A DNA stretch of 7,564 bases from Candidatus Caldarchaeum sp. (lineage in GTDB: Archaea; Thermoproteota; Nitrososphaeria_A; Caldarchaeales; Caldarchaeaceae). A program made the translations under genes and the position numbers. The stretch covers positions 1 to 7,564 of the forward strand of contig JANXEM010000057.1 of assembly GCA_025058435.1 (NCBI GenBank), in the 5' to 3' direction. The notes beneath the pieces are model-generated. The model saw only the letters and a program-made list of their open reading frames with translations. It was not told the origin of the DNA and searched no databases. Positions 5,943 through 7,564 of the stretch are shown here, one piece after another (position 1 is the first letter of the stretch; every line of letters starts with the position of its first letter).

Positions 5943-6308
5943 ATGAAATACAGGCTTATGGACATTCTCGCATGCCCGATGTGTAAATCCTTTCCACTCA
6001 AGCTGGCCGTTTACGAAATGAGGGAAATTATAGCTCCGCCCAACATCCGACAGTGTGAGTTTTTCTGCGGATATCATGGGGGGTTTGTGAAAAATTTTTC
6101 ATCGACCGAATGTATGAAATGTTATGGGCTGGAGGTTTCGACTGGGTTGCTTGAATGCGGTTCATGCGGTAGGTGGTATCCCATAGTTGAGGATATTCCG
6201 AGGATGTTGCCCGATGACCTGCGGGACAGCAACCTCGACAGGAGTTTTGTTGAACAGTGGCAGCACGTGTTGCCCAAGCACATCGTGAGGAGCGTTAGAA
6301 CCGAGTAG
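5943..6308 (+). CDS. Trm112-family zinc protein (methyltransferase activator)
   Basis: A 121-aa protein of the Trm112 family. In eukaryotes and archaea these proteins bind and stabilise several SAM-dependent methyltransferases that act on tRNA, rRNA or release factors. The N-terminus reads MKYRLMDILACPMCKSFPL with the first Cys pair C11/C14. The C-terminal half has the family core GLLECGSCGRWYPI (68-81) with C72/C75, then the IPRMLPD box (85-91). Between them lies an insertion with two more pairs, C38/C42 (near H45) and C57/C60, suggesting a second metal site beyond the usual zinc knuckle. The ATG at 5943 lies 26 nt after a TATA box, with no Shine-Dalgarno sequence. No methyltransferase gene is adjacent, as expected of a shared partner subunit. 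The last 14 bases overlap the convergent glycosyltransferase gene. Confidence 0.85.
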   Translation: MKYRLMDILACPMCKSFPLKLAVYEMREIIAPPNIRQCEFFCGYHGGFVKNFSSTECMKCYGLEVSTGLLECGSCGRWYPIVEDIPRMLPDDLRDSNLDRSFVEQWQHVLPKHIVRSVRTE

Positions 6309-7564
6309 GAATCTGCAGCCCTGTTTTCTCAGCTCTCGTCCATTTGGGCCGTCGTCTAAGTATCAGTATGTCGATGATGGATTTGAAGGCTATGATGTCC
6401 AGCAGATGTTTGTATCCGACGACGGCGAAGGGAGCGTACAAAACCATTCTTACATCTTCATTCTCCATGTCCAAGGCCGTCAGTGATATGAGTAGCTGTA
6501 GTATGCTGAAGACAGCCAAGAGTTTGAGGACGTAGCCGATGCCTCCGTTGATTATGATCATTATGGCGGCGGGGATGGCCGCGACGCCTAAGGTCGGTAT
6601 CACCAGCTGCTGAACAACTAACAGCGGGAAAACCAAATAGGTCAAGAACCCGTACCGTTGCACTCTAAAGGCATCCGAATGCCTCAAAAGCACTTGAATG
6701 TTTCCGCGGTACCACCTGAGACGTTGTCTGTAGAGGCTTGAAAGTGTTGAAGGCGCTTCGGTGTATGCGAAAGCGCCGGGAGGGGCTTGAATGACGCCTC
6801 CCGTCTTCAGCAGTTTGACGGTCAGGTCGAAATCCTCCGTCAAAGTGACTCGGTCGTATTTGCCGAGTGTGACCGCTTCTTTTTTTCTGAAAGCCGCGAG
6901 CGGCCCGGGCATGACTTGAACAACTCCGTAGTATGAAGTGGCTCTGCGGGTTATGTTTAGCTGGGTGATGTATTCGAGTGCTTGGTTTTTGGTCAGCCAG
7001 TTAACGGGGTTGACGACCTTGACGTTGCCGGCGACTCCGACGACCTTCGGGTCTTTGAAAGGTGTCAGTAGGTTTTTCAAGGTGTCGCGGCTGATGATGC
7101 TGTCGGCGTCGACGGTTACGATTATTTCTCCCGTGGCGTAGAGCATGCCGTAGTTGAGGGCGGAGGCCTTGCCGCCGTTGGGCTTCCTCAACACGATGAC
7201 GCCGTGTCGGACATACTTGCTCGCGACGCCATAGGTGTTGTCGGTGCTTCCGTCGTCGACGACGATGATTTCTTTGCTCGGATAATCTGCTTCGAGAAGA
7301 GCTTCGATGCAGTGACCAATCCATTTTTCCTCGTTGTAGGCGGGAACGATGATGCTGACCGGCGCTCCGAAAAGCTGGTTTTTCTCCTGCCTCTCCTCTC
7401 TCCTGTAAAAGGCAAGGGACAGAGGAAGAAACATCATGTTCGACAGGAACAGGACTGTGAAGCTTGAAATCATGACAGGCTTGTACCATTCTCTGTATAT
7501 GTTGAATTCTTCGACGAAGACGAGAAGAGAAGCCGCCAAGGGCACAGCCACAAAGAGAAAACCT
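6295..7564 (-). CDS. Membrane-bound family 2 glycosyltransferase, processive type (5' partial)
   Basis: A GT2 glycosyltransferase resembling poly-N-acetylglucosamine (PgaC/IcaA), hyaluronan and cellulose synthases; it adds sugars from a nucleotide donor at the cytoplasmic face of the membrane. Numbering from the in-frame GTG at 7551 (418 aa): helix near 26-48; catalytic domain from about 64 with VPAYNEE (69-75), DDGST (99-103), the GGKASALN segment (126-133), DAD (148-150), TED (238-240) and QRLRW (276-280). At least three further hydrophobic segments follow (about 302-334, 340-360, 370-398), ending in a basic tail. All catalytic acidic residues and the QxxRW motif of processive enzymes are present. 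The frame is open to the window edge, and the hydrophobic residues upstream (G-F-L-F) suggest that an N-terminal helix is cut off. The sugar and the product are unknown; surface polysaccharide or glycolipid synthesis is an inference. Confidence 0.9.
   Translation of the reverse strand, partial: GFLFVAVPLAASLLVFVEEFNIYREWYKPVMISSFTVLFLSNMMFLPLSLAFYRREERQEKNQLFGAPVSIIVPAYNEEKWIGHCIEALLEADYPSKEIIVVDDGSTDNTYGVASKYVRHGVIVLRKPNGGKASALNYGMLYATGEIIVTVDADSIISRDTLKNLLTPFKDPKVVGVAGNVKVVNPVNWLTKNQALEYITQLNITRRATSYYGVVQVMPGPLAAFRKKEAVTLGKYDRVTLTEDFDLTVKLLKTGGVIQAPPGAFAYTEAPSTLSSLYRQRLRWYRGNIQVLLRHSDAFRVQRYGFLTYLVFPLLVVQQLVIPTLGVAAIPAAIMIIINGGIGYVLKLLAVFSILQLLISLTALDMENEDVRMVLYAPFAVVGYKHLLDIIAFKSIIDILILRRRPKWTRAEKTGLQIPTRF

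Overview
The window looks archaeal, most likely from the Thermoproteota or a related lineage such as Caldarchaeales; the phylum is an inference. The reasons are a tRNA gene interrupted by a non-canonical intron of the bulge-helix-bulge (BHB) type, a UPF0216/DUF61 gene (a family known from archaea), archaeal-style TATA boxes about 26-31 nt upstream of several start codons with no Shine-Dalgarno sequence (leaderless transcripts), and an archaeal-type cysteine-rich Trm112 protein. Gene packing is very tight and no gene-free stretch exceeds 100 bases. No CRISPR array, insertion sequence, attachment site or origin was seen.

Left part (1-1950, all + strand): the 3' part of an SsuC/TauC-type ABC importer permease, cut by the window edge; then a radical SAM protein with an N-terminal zinc-ribbon-like Cys set, of the archaeal PflA-like class with unknown substrate; then tRNA-Arg(TCT), whose T-stem is split by a 30-nt intron.

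Middle (1954-3162): a UPF0216 gene on the - strand faces away from a small three-helix membrane protein on the + strand, with both promoters packed into 70 bp. A RidA-family enamine/imine deaminase gene follows on the + strand with its own TATA-like element.

Right part (3140-7564): a two-gene - strand operon encodes a lactate-utilisation (Lut/Lld) type oxidoreductase. The LutC-like LUD protein comes first. It is coupled by a GTGA start/stop overlap to a 705-aa protein that joins LutB (LUD domain plus two 4Fe-4S motifs) to a GlpC/LutA-like cysteine-rich half. The predicted role is oxidation of L-lactate or a related 2-hydroxyacid, with electrons passed through Fe-S centres. Divergent from it is a Trm112-family gene, the probable activating subunit of tRNA or translation-factor methyltransferases. 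It converges on a membrane-bound processive family 2 glycosyltransferase cut by the right edge.

The most notable points are the T-stem tRNA intron, the LutB-LutA fusion whose first CCG module has lost its cysteines, two convergent gene pairs that overlap at their 3' coding ends (23 and 14 bp), and the repeated leaderless promoter geometry. No wholly new multi-gene system is evident. The least explained proteins are the radical SAM enzyme and the 103-aa membrane protein.
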